In this document: piece by piece, positions 33,680 to 42,808 of the stretch
Layout of the letters: each line of letters begins with the position of its first letter
Numbering within the stretch: the first letter of the stretch is position 1
DNA from: Desulfobacterales bacterium
GTDB lineage: Bacteria > Desulfobacterota > Desulfobacteria > Desulfobacterales > JASJAZ01
Reading direction: 5' to 3'
DNA: 64,000 bases
Assembly: GCA_030066785.1 (NCBI GenBank)
Contig: JASJAZ010000072.1
Span: 1-64,000, forward strand
Notes under the pieces: model-generated
What the model saw: the letters and a program-made list of their open reading frames with translations, nothing else
What the model was told of the DNA's origin: nothing
Database searches by the model: none
Program-made: the position numbers and the translations under genes

Positions 33680-35407
33680 ATGGGAGAAGCTAACTTAAAG
33701 GCCGCGCCGCAAATTACCAAATTAATGCAACATATCACGCGCGCCTCCAACAAAAGCGAGGCCTCTATTCAAGTTCGCGAACGTTTTCAAGCCATTATGC
33801 AGAGCCTAATCCGCCAAACAGATATGGGTTCTGAGAAAGCTTTTTTTAATACGGAAGATGTGAACCGATTGAAAAAACTTGATGGCAATGTTTTGTTGCA
33901 ACAGCTTCGCAAAACCCTCTTGCGGGGCGGCCGGCCTCTTGAAAAGCAGTTTATCGATTCAGAGCATTTGTCACACCTTGCGGATCTGCTGACGGCTGCC
34001 GGAGTTAGTGCTCAAAATGCAAACCAGTTTATAAATTCTTTAAAAGCACGCGTTGGCAACCGTGCCCTGTCGCTTGCCACAATATTTAACGAACTGGCTA
34101 ATTTAGAATCACTGCAATCTGTAAAAAATCCTGACATATTAATGGAATTGTCGGCACTACCCTACATGGAAACCATTTTACAGGGTTTAGGGCTTTCCCC
34201 GGAGCAGATATCGCAGGCATTTGATGGAGCGGTCGATCACACGGGTGGTATTGGGCTGAACCGGCTGATTGCCAATTTAAAGCAGATTGATGCGCGGAGC
34301 GTTGATTTATCGGATCCTGCCAAGCAAGCAATGTCTTCCCAAAAACTTGCTGAATTGCTGATGCGGGCCGACCTGCTAACCAGATCAGAAGGTATTGATG
34401 CCCAGAGTCCCTCCCACGTAGAGTTTGGCAAGGCAATGAATTCGTTGCTTTTTTCCGAGGAAACGACAGGTTCCGCGGGCCGCCAAGACATTTTAACCTT
34501 GCCGCGCCTGATAGCCAAACTGGAAACAATGATGGTGACTCGTGCTCCACTTGGTGTCTCTGAAGAAACGATTGCTGAAAGAATAAACCTGTTCCTTGAA
34601 AAAATCACCATTCCCACCTCGAGTGATTCCCAATCATCCCAGCTGTCGACTAATCTGAAAAACCAGATTTTAAGGCTGCCACATGCTGATCGGAATAATG
34701 CCGCTAATTTTAGCCGACAAAACCAAACGCCAGATTTAAGTGCGAACAGGCAAGTTAAACTCGCAGCAAGATCCGCCAAGGCCACAGACGGTTTCAGCAT
34801 GCAGCAATTGGCGGTGGGTGTTAGCAATGATGAAAGCTCATTTGGTTCTAAATTGGAAGCAAAACAAGTTGAAGCGTTGCAGGATCGGTTGGCCTTACTA
34901 GGCGGCCAAGGAGATAAAAAAGTCACTTGGGAGTCGACAATAACAGCGCCCGCATCCAAGTCCGGAAGCGCAACCCTGCCAGCCTACGTGTTAAACCAAG
35001 TGGGTCGCCAGTTAATTCGTTCACATTTGGCCGGAGAAAATGAAATCCGTCTGCAGCTCAAGCCCCCTCAATTGGGTCGCTTGCAGATGTATATAGAGCG
35101 CGTTGAAGGTGTATTGAAGGTTGAAATAGCCTCGGAGCTGCAGGCCACTAGAGATCTACTGTTAGCCCACAGCCAGGAATTAAAAGCACTATTATCAGAT
35201 CAGGGGCTACGTGTGGATCGAATCGATGTGAATCTCAACGATCAATTCGAACACGCCATGACATTTAATCGGCAGGAATCCAACCAATCAAGAGGTAGAA
35301 AAAATAAAAGCGCAGTCCCAAAAAACATGTCGGCGGCACCTTCAGCTAATACGGAAGCACAACCTCCAAAATTTGTAAGCGATGGTATGGTTGACTTGGT
35401 GGCTTGA
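33680..35407 (+). CDS. fliK: Flagellar hook-length control protein FliK
   Basis: FliK is exported as a molecular ruler and, at the right hook length, acts on FlhB to switch export to late substrates. The 575-residue protein is variable and Gln/Ser/Ala-rich over most of its length. The C-terminal domain (about 430-540) carries the Flg_hook block ENEIRLQLKPPQLGRLQMYIE, then LKVEIASELQATRDLLLAHSQELKALLSDQGLRVDRIDVNL. A basic tail follows. The gene opens the operon with flgD and flgE, the usual company. A second FliK-like gene lies at 53110. Confidence 0.92.
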   Translation: MGEANLKAAPQITKLMQHITRASNKSEASIQVRERFQAIMQSLIRQTDMGSEKAFFNTEDVNRLKKLDGNVLLQQLRKTLLRGGRPLEKQFIDSEHLSHLADLLTAAGVSAQNANQFINSLKARVGNRALSLATIFNELANLESLQSVKNPDILMELSALPYMETILQGLGLSPEQISQAFDGAVDHTGGIGLNRLIANLKQIDARSVDLSDPAKQAMSSQKLAELLMRADLLTRSEGIDAQSPSHVEFGKAMNSLLFSEETTGSAGRQDILTLPRLIAKLETMMVTRAPLGVSEETIAERINLFLEKITIPTSSDSQSSQLSTNLKNQILRLPHADRNNAANFSRQNQTPDLSANRQVKLAARSAKATDGFSMQQLAVGVSNDESSFGSKLEAKQVEALQDRLALLGGQGDKKVTWESTITAPASKSGSATLPAYVLNQVGRQLIRSHLAGENEIRLQLKPPQLGRLQMYIERVEGVLKVEIASELQATRDLLLAHSQELKALLSDQGLRVDRIDVNLNDQFEHAMTFNRQESNQSRGRKNKSAVPKNMSAAPSANTEAQPPKFVSDGMVDLVA

Positions 35408-35498
35408 CGCTAGCGGTATTTCAGTACTTATGACAAATCTCATATTATAGCGGTAGATCTGCAAATAGACGCAACAATATAAAAGGAGCGAACACGCA

Positions 35499-36191
35499 AT
35501 GTCTTCAGAATCAATTATAAACAGGTATCAACCGGTAGACGACCTTTTCAAAGGTTACTCCCAGGAGGTTGGGAAAAAAGAAGATCCGTTAGGCCAGGAA
35601 GCCTTTCTAACAATGTTGGTAGCGCAACTTGAGCATCAGGACCCACTGAATCCGATGGATGGCACCGACTTTACGGCCCAACTGGCACAATTTTCAAGCC
35701 TGGAACAATCTTTTAAAACTAACGACACACTGGAGGCTATTCTTGCTGCCGTTAATACCGGCAGCGAAGAAAATTTACTGGACTACATCGGTAAAAATAT
35801 ACGCAGTGAAGACAATGCGATTACGGTGAATAACGGTCAAGCGTCGCAAGGCTCATTCAGCCTCAACGAATCTGCCGAGGTTGTGGTCTCTATTTACAGC
35901 CCGGACGGACGTGAGATTAAGCGCATATATCTCGGTCAACGCGATGCGGGAATGCATGAGATTATATGGAACGGTACCGATAGCCAGGGTACGCAGGTGG
36001 CCGATGGTTCCTATACATATGCAATTGCAGCTATCGGAGACGGAGGCAATTTGGTTCACAGTCGGCCTTCCATCACGGGTGAGGTGACCGGGGTTACTTA
36101 TGAACACGGTGAGCCCTACCTATTGCTGGATCAACGATTGGTGCATCCGCAGACGATTACCAAGGTTTGGCAGGCAACAGAGGAGACTTAG
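35499..36191 (+). CDS. flgD: Flagellar hook-capping protein FlgD
   Basis: FlgD caps the growing hook and helps FlgE assemble. The 230-residue product has the conserved N-terminal block [42 protein letters not shown], then the tudor- and FnIII-like parts ([50 protein letters not shown]). AAAGGAG precedes the start. It sits between fliK and flgE. Confidence 0.95.
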   Translation: MSSESIINRYQPVDDLFKGYSQEVGKKEDPLGQEAFLTMLVAQLEHQDPLNPMDGTDFTAQLAQFSSLEQSFKTNDTLEAILAAVNTGSEENLLDYIGKNIRSEDNAITVNNGQASQGSFSLNESAEVVVSIYSPDGREIKRIYLGQRDAGMHEIIWNGTDSQGTQVADGSYTYAIAAIGDGGNLVHSRPSITGEVTGVTYEHGEPYLLLDQRLVHPQTITKVWQATEET

Positions 36192-36258
36192 CAATTCGCA
36201 ACATCCAATATTAATGCAGAACAACTATTCATCAAATCAGTAGCAAAGGAGAAATAGC

Positions 36259-37662
36259 ATGTCACTCACCAGTTCACTTTTTTCAGGTATTAGCGGTTTG
36301 GCCACGCTGGGAAACTCGATGCAAATTATCGGCGACAACATTGCCAATGTTAACACCGTGGGCTTCAAGGCCAGTTCCTATGCTTTTCAGGACCTTTTGT
36401 CCCAAGCGACGGCTACCCAATCGGGTACTTCTCAAATCGGCCGCGGAACTGCCTTGGCCGACATCTACTCGTCATTTGAACAGGGATCTTTTGAATCCAC
36501 CGGCAATACTACCGACCTTGGCATCGGCGGCGCCGGTTTTTTTCAGTTGCGCGAGGGCGGCAGCAACCGGCTGTTCTATACCCGGGCAGGCAATTTTCGT
36601 TTCGACCAAAACGGTTATCTCATCAATCCGGAAGGGTATGTGGTGCAAGGCTGGCAATTAGACGCCAATGCCAACGATGTTGGTTCGGTAACCGATATAC
36701 AACTAGCGTCATTTACATCTCCGCCCGCAGCCAGTGACCATGTCACCGTTATTAGCAATCTCGATTCGGACGCCATTAGTTTGACTGCTGATATCTCGGC
36801 ATCATGGGATGGAGCAGCCAGCCCTTCCATTATAGGCAATAACTATGAATACCAATCGACTGTAAAAATATATGATTCTCTGGGAAGTACGCATGATATC
36901 ACCATTTACTATGATAGGGCGGCCGGTCCATCAACCTGGGAATATATTATAACCTGTAATCCAGTCGAAGATAGTCGTGCAGGTTTTGGAGGGGGTAATC
37001 AATATGACGGCTTGTTGGCAAGGGGCACCATTGCCTTTTCGGATAGCTCGGGAACGATTACCCCGGCAGGGTTGACCATGCAAATTTGTGATGACCCTAC
37101 CGCCCCGACCTGGCCGGCAGCCACCATGAACACCAATGGATATTTTACATTTCAGCCGGATTTCATCGGCGGTGTGCCCCAGGATATTGAATTTGATCTT
37201 GGCACAAGGTGGGATGGTACTGCATTTGTTAACGAATCATTAACTTCCACCCAGTTTGCGCGTTCTTCCACCACCACCTTTCAATCGGCCAATGGTTATG
37301 GCGCCGGCGATTTCCAGGGTGTCGATGTAGATGTGGATGGTGTTATTACCGGCATCTATTCCAATGGTCAATTGATTCCGTTGCATCGCGTCGCACTGGC
37401 GAAGTTTTTAAATCAACAGGAACTGCACAAAGAGGGTGGTAATCTGTACAGCGAAACCAACGATAGCGGACAAGCCATTACCAATCACCCAGGCACTAAT
37501 GGCTTGGGAGACATTTCACCCAACTCATTGGAGCAGTCCAATGTCGATATCGCCAACGAATTTGTTAAAATGATTACCAGCCAAAGAGGTTTCCAGGCCA
37601 ATTCTAAAATTATTACCACTGTCGATCAGATGCTGGCTGAGACAATTCAAATGAAGCGTTAG
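36259..37662 (+). CDS. flgE: Flagellar hook protein FlgE
   Basis: FlgE subunits form the hook. The 467-residue protein has the axial N-terminus (SLFSGISGLATLGNSMQIIGDNIANVNTVGFKAS), variable middle domains, and the C-terminus NSLEQSNVDIANEFVKMITSQRGFQANSKIITTVDQMLAETIQMKR, characteristic of FlgE. AAAGGAGAAA precedes the ATG. A strong hairpin lies 24 bases after the stop and should end the operon. Confidence 0.96.
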   Translation: MSLTSSLFSGISGLATLGNSMQIIGDNIANVNTVGFKASSYAFQDLLSQATATQSGTSQIGRGTALADIYSSFEQGSFESTGNTTDLGIGGAGFFQLREGGSNRLFYTRAGNFRFDQNGYLINPEGYVVQGWQLDANANDVGSVTDIQLASFTSPPAASDHVTVISNLDSDAISLTADISASWDGAASPSIIGNNYEYQSTVKIYDSLGSTHDITIYYDRAAGPSTWEYIITCNPVEDSRAGFGGGNQYDGLLARGTIAFSDSSGTITPAGLTMQICDDPTAPTWPAATMNTNGYFTFQPDFIGGVPQDIEFDLGTRWDGTAFVNESLTSTQFARSSTTTFQSANGYGAGDFQGVDVDVDGVITGIYSNGQLIPLHRVALAKFLNQQELHKEGGNLYSETNDSGQAITNHPGTNGLGDISPNSLEQSNVDIANEFVKMITSQRGFQANSKIITTVDQMLAETIQMKR

Positions 37663-37685
37663 AAGTCTAGTGTGAAAATGGCAAG

Positions 37686-37716
37686 GCGGTGGCAACTATT
37701 TAACAGTTGCCACCGC
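37686..37716 (+). terminator. Hairpin terminator after flgE
   Basis: A perfect 12-base GC-rich stem (37686-37697 with 37705-37716) with a 7-base loop lies just downstream of flgE. The following sequence is only moderately T-rich. Confidence 0.7.
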
Positions 37717-37852
37717 GTTCGTCATGATTTTGACACACCTACCTGCGCGCAATGCGCATGGCAACTATTTCCCATCCGGCTTGCCTAGTAAATCTATATC
37801 ATAACAGTATGTTAGCGTCATATTGGTTCACCCTACGCATTAGTGGCCGAAT

Positions 37853-37868
37853 TGGCACAGAGGTTGCT
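37853..37868 (+). promoter_or_regulatory. Sigma-54 promoter of the motA operon
   Basis: TGGCAC-N5-TTGCT is a full consensus match with GG-N10-GC spacing, 82 bases before motA. Confidence 0.85.
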
Positions 37869-37949
37869 GTATCTGTTGGGTGTCAATCTGTCGGCAAGGA
37901 CCTGCATGTAAACAATTCATCTTTCAAATTGTTTAAGAAGAGTTGATCT

Positions 37950-38714
37950 ATGGATATTGCAACTTTAGTCGGTATCATTTCAGCATTTGGGCTGGTTTTA
38001 TCGGCCATCCTGATGGGCGGCGGTATTACGTTGTTTATCAATATTCCTTCAATGTTAATCGTTATCGGCGGAACCTTGGGAACCACGATGATTAACTATC
38101 CGCTAAAAGATGTCTTGGGCGCAATAAGTGTTGTCAAAAATGTCTTTTTTACTAAAGGCATGGCGATTGATGAAATCATCACGAAGTTTGTCGATTTCGG
38201 TGCTAAAGCCCGTCGGGAAGGCATCCTTGCTTTGGAGGCTGACGTAAACGATATTGATGATGAATTTCTTAAAAAAGGATTACAGCTTTCAGTGGATGGA
38301 CTGGAACCTCAAGCAATCCACGGGATTATGGATACGGAGATCGATGCACTCAGAGAGCGTCACCAATTAGGTGCCGAAATTTTCACAACCATGGGAACTT
38401 TTGCACCGGCGCTTGGGATGATCGGGACCTTGATTGGCCTGGTTCAAATGCTGCAATCCATGGATGATCCCAATTCTATCGGCCCAGCCATGGCGGTTGC
38501 ACTTTTAACAACCTTTTATGGTTCCTTAATGGCCAATTTAGTTTGTATGCCGGTTGCCGGCAAATTGCGGACACGCAGCAAAGAGGAAACGCTTTCCAAA
38601 GAGATGGTGATCGAAGGCATCATTTCCCTGACCAAAGGAGAAAATCCGAGAATTTTGGAGCAGAAAATGTTGGCCTTCATGCCACCCAAGTTACGACAAG
38701 CCGCATCAAAATAG
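37950..38714 (+). CDS. motA: Flagellar motor stator protein MotA
   Basis: MotA is the four-helix subunit of the ion-driven stator in the inner membrane. The 254-residue protein is of the PomA-like length class. Helices 1-2 are within the first 55 residues; a cytoplasmic loop holds the charged torque region (DTEIDALRERHQLGAEIF); helix 3 carries TFAPALGMIGTLIGLV, with the functional proline; and helix 4 is AMAVALLTTFYGSLMANLVCMPVA. It heads an operon with two motB-like genes and fliL. Ion choice (H+ or Na+) cannot be decided from these motifs alone. Confidence 0.94.
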   Translation: MDIATLVGIISAFGLVLSAILMGGGITLFINIPSMLIVIGGTLGTTMINYPLKDVLGAISVVKNVFFTKGMAIDEIITKFVDFGAKARREGILALEADVNDIDDEFLKKGLQLSVDGLEPQAIHGIMDTEIDALRERHQLGAEIFTTMGTFAPALGMIGTLIGLVQMLQSMDDPNSIGPAMAVALLTTFYGSLMANLVCMPVAGKLRTRSKEETLSKEMVIEGIISLTKGENPRILEQKMLAFMPPKLRQAASK

Positions 38715-38773
38715 CATTATCAAGAGCCGAGACAGGGACTACTGCTTCAATTGATCAATGGTATTAAACGCTG

Positions 38774-39526
38774 ATGGCCGCCAAAGCAAAGCAAAAGGCA
38801 GCAGAAGAACCGAAATCAGATCTGATTCAGATCATGACAGTATCGTTGTTTATTATCCTGCTGGCCTTTTTTATTTTGTTGAATGCGTTTGCTACCATTG
38901 ATGATATACGCCAGCGTGAAGTGTTGGGCTCCATCATGAAAAGTTTCGGCATTTTGTCAGGTGGAAGTTCGCTGATTGAAGGTCAAGGCGATACGATTGT
39001 GCCGCCGAAGTTGCAGCACTCCCCTGAAGATATCGATCTCTCTCATCTTTATAAATTGGACGATAATCTGCTAGTCAACATTGATATGTTTGCCAATAAT
39101 AATGGCAACGTGGTGCGGATTCCTGCCGATTTATTGTTTCAAGGCCATACTGCACGGCTGAAGACCGCGGCCGAACCTTTGCTAATTGAATTGGGGCGTA
39201 CGATTGCATCCAATCAGTATCCGGTGGAAATTAGTGGGCATTCGGATAATGCCTACCGAATTTCCGGAAAAAAGATTTCCAAACGAGAATTGACCAGCAT
39301 GCGCGCCTATCAGGTGCTGGGATATCTGGTTGATAGAACCGATATTGCACCCAAACGATTAACCGCTTTTGGTTGGGGTGCGCAGCAACCGATTGTATCG
39401 AATCAAACCCCGGAGACCCGGGCGTTAAACAATCGGATTGAAATTCTTTTTGTTAACCAGAAAACCGTTCGTAAACCTAAGGGGGTGTTTACCTTCAAAG
39501 ACTTTTTCTTCAAAGTCTTTGAATAA
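38774..39526 (+). CDS. MotB-like protein without the ion-binding aspartate
   Basis: The 250-residue protein has MotB layout: a short cytoplasmic N-terminus, one membrane helix (about 17-40), and a C-terminal OmpA-like peptidoglycan-binding domain (about 150-235, PVEISGHSDNAYRISGKKISKRELTSMRAYQVLGYLV and GWGAQQPIVSNQTPETRALNNRIEILF). The ion-binding Asp normally eight residues before the FF of the helix is Ser here (S24, in MTVSLFIILLAFF). The only nearby acid, D16, lies at the membrane edge. The next gene encodes a MotB with the Asp. This protein may form mixed stators or anchor the complex without conducting. Confidence 0.85.
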   Translation: MAAKAKQKAAEEPKSDLIQIMTVSLFIILLAFFILLNAFATIDDIRQREVLGSIMKSFGILSGGSSLIEGQGDTIVPPKLQHSPEDIDLSHLYKLDDNLLVNIDMFANNNGNVVRIPADLLFQGHTARLKTAAEPLLIELGRTIASNQYPVEISGHSDNAYRISGKKISKRELTSMRAYQVLGYLVDRTDIAPKRLTAFGWGAQQPIVSNQTPETRALNNRIEILFVNQKTVRKPKGVFTFKDFFFKVFE

Positions 39527-39547
39527 AACACCGCAATAACGAGTCAA

Positions 39548-40291
39548 ATGGCTGGAAGCAAAAATAATAAAAGCGCTGAAGGTGTCAAGGCCGATCCAAA
39601 TGCATGGATGATTACTTTCGGCGACTTGCTCATGTTACTACTGACCTTTTTTGTTTTGCTTTTGACAATGAAGTCCATGGACGGCGGGCGTCTTAAAGAA
39701 GTCTTCAATCAGTTTTTAGAAACCCATGGTCCTTTAGAATACAACGATACTTCGGGAAAACCGAATGCTATTGAAATCGGTGATCATTATGCGAAACCGA
39801 TGCAAATTCAATCGAGTGCCATGCTGCGTGAACTCATCAGTATGTTGCATGACATCGAACAGATCACAGACAAGCAGGATGAAGTGAAGAATCTAAATGA
39901 TATTTTAGATATTACGGAAGATGATCGCGGTGTGATTGTCACCTTGGCCTGTGATGATTTGTTTGCGCGTGGCAGCGCCGATTTAAAGCCTGATCGAGTG
40001 GATATTCTCGACAAAGTTGGCGACCTATTGCGTTATGCAACTAATGAGATTTTAATCATGGGCCATACCGATGACATGCCGGTGAACCCTTCGGCCTTTG
40101 ACTCAAATTTGCAGTTGTCTTTTTATCGGGCACTAAGCGCATTCCAATACATGACCGATAACCTGGATTTCCGACCAGATCGTATGGCCGTGGGTGGTTA
40201 TGGCCAGTTGAGGCCACAATATCCTAACGATAGCGAAGCCAACCGAGCCAAAAATCGCAGGGTCGAATTTATATTACGCAAACTAACATAG
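39548..40291 (+). CDS. motB: Flagellar motor stator protein MotB
   Basis: MotB anchors the stator to peptidoglycan and carries the ion-binding Asp. The 247-residue product has the canonical segment WMITFGDLLMLLLTFFVLLL with D26 at the conserved place, a linker with plug-like helix, and an OmpA-like domain (about 150-245, ILIMGHTDDMPVNPSAFDSNLQLSFYRALSAFQYM and GYGQLRPQYPNDSEANRAKNRRVEFIL). It follows the Asp-less MotB-like gene by 21 bases and precedes fliL by 14. Confidence 0.93.
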   Translation: MAGSKNNKSAEGVKADPNAWMITFGDLLMLLLTFFVLLLTMKSMDGGRLKEVFNQFLETHGPLEYNDTSGKPNAIEIGDHYAKPMQIQSSAMLRELISMLHDIEQITDKQDEVKNLNDILDITEDDRGVIVTLACDDLFARGSADLKPDRVDILDKVGDLLRYATNEILIMGHTDDMPVNPSAFDSNLQLSFYRALSAFQYMTDNLDFRPDRMAVGGYGQLRPQYPNDSEANRAKNRRVEFILRKLT

Positions 40292-40305
40292 AAAGGGACA
40301 AGCCA

Positions 40306-40830
40306 TTGGCCGAACAGAATCAAAACCAACCAGACGCAGGCGCTGGGAACGCTGAAGTCAAATCTTCGAAATCTTCCATGAAATTTATCATCATCGGCAT
40401 CGTGGTCGTGATTTTGGCCGCTGGTGGATATATCGGCTGGACTAAATTTATCAAACAGCCTGCCGAAGCCAAGGAAACAGTCGGAAAAACTGCATCAGTA
40501 CAACAATCGGAACAATCGGGGGATTCCATTGGGCAAGTTTTTGATCTGGAAACCTTTCTCGTTAATTTGGCTGATCGTGGCGGCAAACGCTATTTAAAGA
40601 CTAAAATTACGCTGGAATTATCTTCAGAGCTAGCTGTTGAGGAGGCCACAGCGCGAATGCCGCAACTGCGCGATGGCATCCTGTTGTTGTTGAGCAGCAA
40701 ATCAATGGAGGAAATTCAAGGGATTGAAGGCAAAATTGCCTTACGCAGCGAATTGGTAATGCGTGTCAATCAAATTCTCAAACAAGGTAAAGTGCGGAAT
40801 CTATACTTTACCGAATTCGTTATTCAATAG
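40306..40830 (+). CDS. fliL: Flagellar basal-body-associated protein FliL
   Basis: FliL is a single-pass inner-membrane protein that surrounds or supports stator units. The 174-residue protein starts at a TTG (40306) with AAAGGGA upstream. It has a short cytoplasmic N-terminus, a membrane helix (about 25-46) and the periplasmic FliL domain (VFDLETFLVNLADRGGKRYLKTKITLELSS, ending in IQ). It lies between motB and fliM. A second, longer FliL-like protein is encoded at 51167. Confidence 0.93.
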   Translation: MAEQNQNQPDAGAGNAEVKSSKSSMKFIIIGIVVVILAAGGYIGWTKFIKQPAEAKETVGKTASVQQSEQSGDSIGQVFDLETFLVNLADRGGKRYLKTKITLELSSELAVEEATARMPQLRDGILLLLSSKSMEEIQGIEGKIALRSELVMRVNQILKQGKVRNLYFTEFVIQ

Positions 40831-40839
40831 TCTATTCGA

Positions 40840-41817
40840 ATGAGTGAAATTCTAAGCCAAGAAGAAGTCGATAGCCTGCTCACAGGTCTAAGTTCAGGTA
40901 AAGTCGAAGCCGAAACAGATGCGCCCCCTGAACCTGAAGGCTTAAAGCCGTATGATTTTACTAGCCAGGACCGGGTGATTCGCGGCCGCATGCCGACCTT
41001 TAAGGTTATTAATGACCGGCTCGCCCGTCAAATGGGCAGCAGTCTATCAAAACTGTTGATGACCAACGTCGACATAAGCGCAAGTAACATGGAGACTTTG
41101 AAGTTTTCTGATTTCGTGCAATCTCTGCCGGTTCCGACCAGTTTGCATGTCTTTCGGATGTTGCCCTTCAGGGGCCATGCATTGTTGGTGATGGAGAGTC
41201 AGTTAGTCTTCAATTTGATCGACACTTTCTTTGGCGGTTCAGGCAATGGCAAAGCCAAGATCGAGGGTCGCGAATTCACACCGATTGAAGAAATGATGAT
41301 TCGCAAGGTAGTAACAGCATTGCTTGAAGATATGGTCAAAGCCTGGAGTCCAGTTGAAAAGGTAACCCCCCAATTTGTTCGCTCTGAAGTTAATCCGCAA
41401 TTTGCAACGATTGTGCTGCCGGCTGATTTGGTTATTACGGCGAAGTTTGACGTCGAGTTAGAGCAAAATGCGGGAAAGGTTACGATTTGTCTGCCATATG
41501 CCATGATTGAACCCATTCGCCATAAGCTTTCGTCGGGTTTTCAGAGTGAAGCCTTGGAAATTGATCACGAATGGCAGAAACGGGTTAAAGACCAGATATT
41601 AAACTCGATGGTGGATATTGCCGTTCAATTAGGTACCACTCAAATTACAGGGGAACGCCTGATTCATTTTAAGGTTGGTGATGTTATTCAATTGGATCAA
41701 AACGCATCGCGAAGCTTGATCGGGCTGGTGGAAGATGTACCTAAATTAAGAGGGTTTGCCGGAGTCCGGAACAAATACCAAGCATATAAAATAGAACAAA
41801 AATTGACATTGGAGTAA
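40840..41817 (+). CDS. fliM: Flagellar motor switch protein FliM
   Basis: FliM is the C-ring protein that binds phosphorylated CheY. The 325-residue product begins with the CheY-docking peptide MSEILSQEEVDSLL (residues 1-14). It continues with the CheC-like middle domain (LAPs such as MPTFKVINDRLARQMGSSLS, then IDTFFGGSGNGK), and ends in the SpoA domain (VDIAVQLGTTQITGERLIHFKVGDVIQLD). All parts are present, so chemotactic switching is expected even though the nearby cheY is broken. Confidence 0.96.
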   Translation: MSEILSQEEVDSLLTGLSSGKVEAETDAPPEPEGLKPYDFTSQDRVIRGRMPTFKVINDRLARQMGSSLSKLLMTNVDISASNMETLKFSDFVQSLPVPTSLHVFRMLPFRGHALLVMESQLVFNLIDTFFGGSGNGKAKIEGREFTPIEEMMIRKVVTALLEDMVKAWSPVEKVTPQFVRSEVNPQFATIVLPADLVITAKFDVELEQNAGKVTICLPYAMIEPIRHKLSSGFQSEALEIDHEWQKRVKDQILNSMVDIAVQLGTTQITGERLIHFKVGDVIQLDQNASRSLIGLVEDVPKLRGFAGVRNKYQAYKIEQKLTLE

Positions 41818-41821
41818 AACG

Positions 41822-42184
41822 ATGGAAGAGACCGCTAAAGTTGAAACACCTGAAAATGAAATCCCCAACCAAGAAGCAGAAGTAAAAGCCAATCCGTCAG
41901 CGGCCCCGGCACAGGAAACTCAAGACCGGGAGATTGATTTTATTTTGGATATTCCATTGGAGTTATCGGTCGAACTAGGTCGGACACGTATGCTAGTAAA
42001 CGATTTATTGCAATTGGGACAGGGTTCGGTCGTTGAATTGGATAAACTGGCCGGCGAGCCGCTGGAAATATATATTAATCGGAAACTGGTGGCGCGTGGT
42101 GAGGTTGTAGTGGTTAATGAAAAATTTGGTATACGGCTGACCGATATCGTTAGTCCGATTGAGCGTGTTAAGAGCTTGCATTGA
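41822..42184 (+). CDS. fliN: Flagellar motor switch protein FliN
   Basis: FliN lies at the bottom of the C ring and docks FliH. The 120-residue product has an acidic, Pro/Gln-rich N-terminal 38 residues. The SpoA domain follows (ILDIPLELSVELGRTRMLVNDLLQLGQGSVVELDKLAGEPLEIYINRKLVARGEVVVVNEKFGIRLTDIV), almost invariant in the family. It starts four bases after fliM. Confidence 0.96.
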   Translation: MEETAKVETPENEIPNQEAEVKANPSAAPAQETQDREIDFILDIPLELSVELGRTRMLVNDLLQLGQGSVVELDKLAGEPLEIYINRKLVARGEVVVVNEKFGIRLTDIVSPIERVKSLH

Positions 42185-42282
42185 TTACAACCATTATAAA
42201 GTATTGGAACTGCCAGCATTAAAATCGCGTATTTTAGGGAACAATTTACGAACTGATAAAGAGCTGTCTTCTGGATGACATA

Positions 42283-42690
42283 ATGAATTCTCTGGTAACT
42301 GATCCTTCTCAAACACTTACAACCGATCTATGGTTCACCCTGATTAAAAGTGCAGCCATGCTATGTGTGGTATTGGGGATCCTGCTGGCAGTTCTTTTCT
42401 TGATACGTCGCTTGTTTTATCAGCAAAGCCGGAATTCTGGCCAGGGTTTGATTAAAATGCTGGCGACCTACAGTGTGGCGCCCAAGCAGCGGCTTTTGCT
42501 CCTGGATGTGTTGGGCGAAAAAATCCTGGTTGGTATCACACCGCAGAGCATTCACCGGATTGCTACCCTGCAAGACGCTGGTGAAGTCGAGATCCCGAAT
42601 CCTGCGCTTACTTCCGGCTTTTTCAAAGAGATTTTTCAAAGCGCTTTCAAAAAACAAACCCAAAATAAACCGACGGCAGGTCCATCTTGA
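42283..42690 (+). CDS. fliO: Flagellar biosynthetic protein FliO
   Basis: FliO helps assemble the FliP ring of the export gate. The 135-residue protein has one membrane helix (about 15-40, SAAMLCVVLGILLAVLFLIRRLF). A small cytoplasmic beta domain follows (MLATYSVAPKQRLLLLDVLGEKILVGITPQSIHRI), the typical FliO core. It sits directly before fliP with a 118-base gap. Confidence 0.9.
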   Translation: MNSLVTDPSQTLTTDLWFTLIKSAAMLCVVLGILLAVLFLIRRLFYQQSRNSGQGLIKMLATYSVAPKQRLLLLDVLGEKILVGITPQSIHRIATLQDAGEVEIPNPALTSGFFKEIFQSAFKKQTQNKPTAGPS

Positions 42691-42808
42691 TGTATTGGAC
42701 ACTCAATCCGCTGTCAAAGGGTTCTGAATCTTATTTGGTAAGTTTTGGCAATATGATGAGATGGCGGGGTTTCGATAAAGATCCCCAACATATACTATTC
42801 TATTTGAG

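Noticed and set aside
37759-37775. TGGCAACTATTT repeat considered as a sigma-54 site
   Set aside because: No GC ten bases after the GG; the true match is at 37853.
37752-37946. 64-codon frame upstream of motA
   Set aside because: It spans the full-consensus sigma-54 promoter and has no supporting features.
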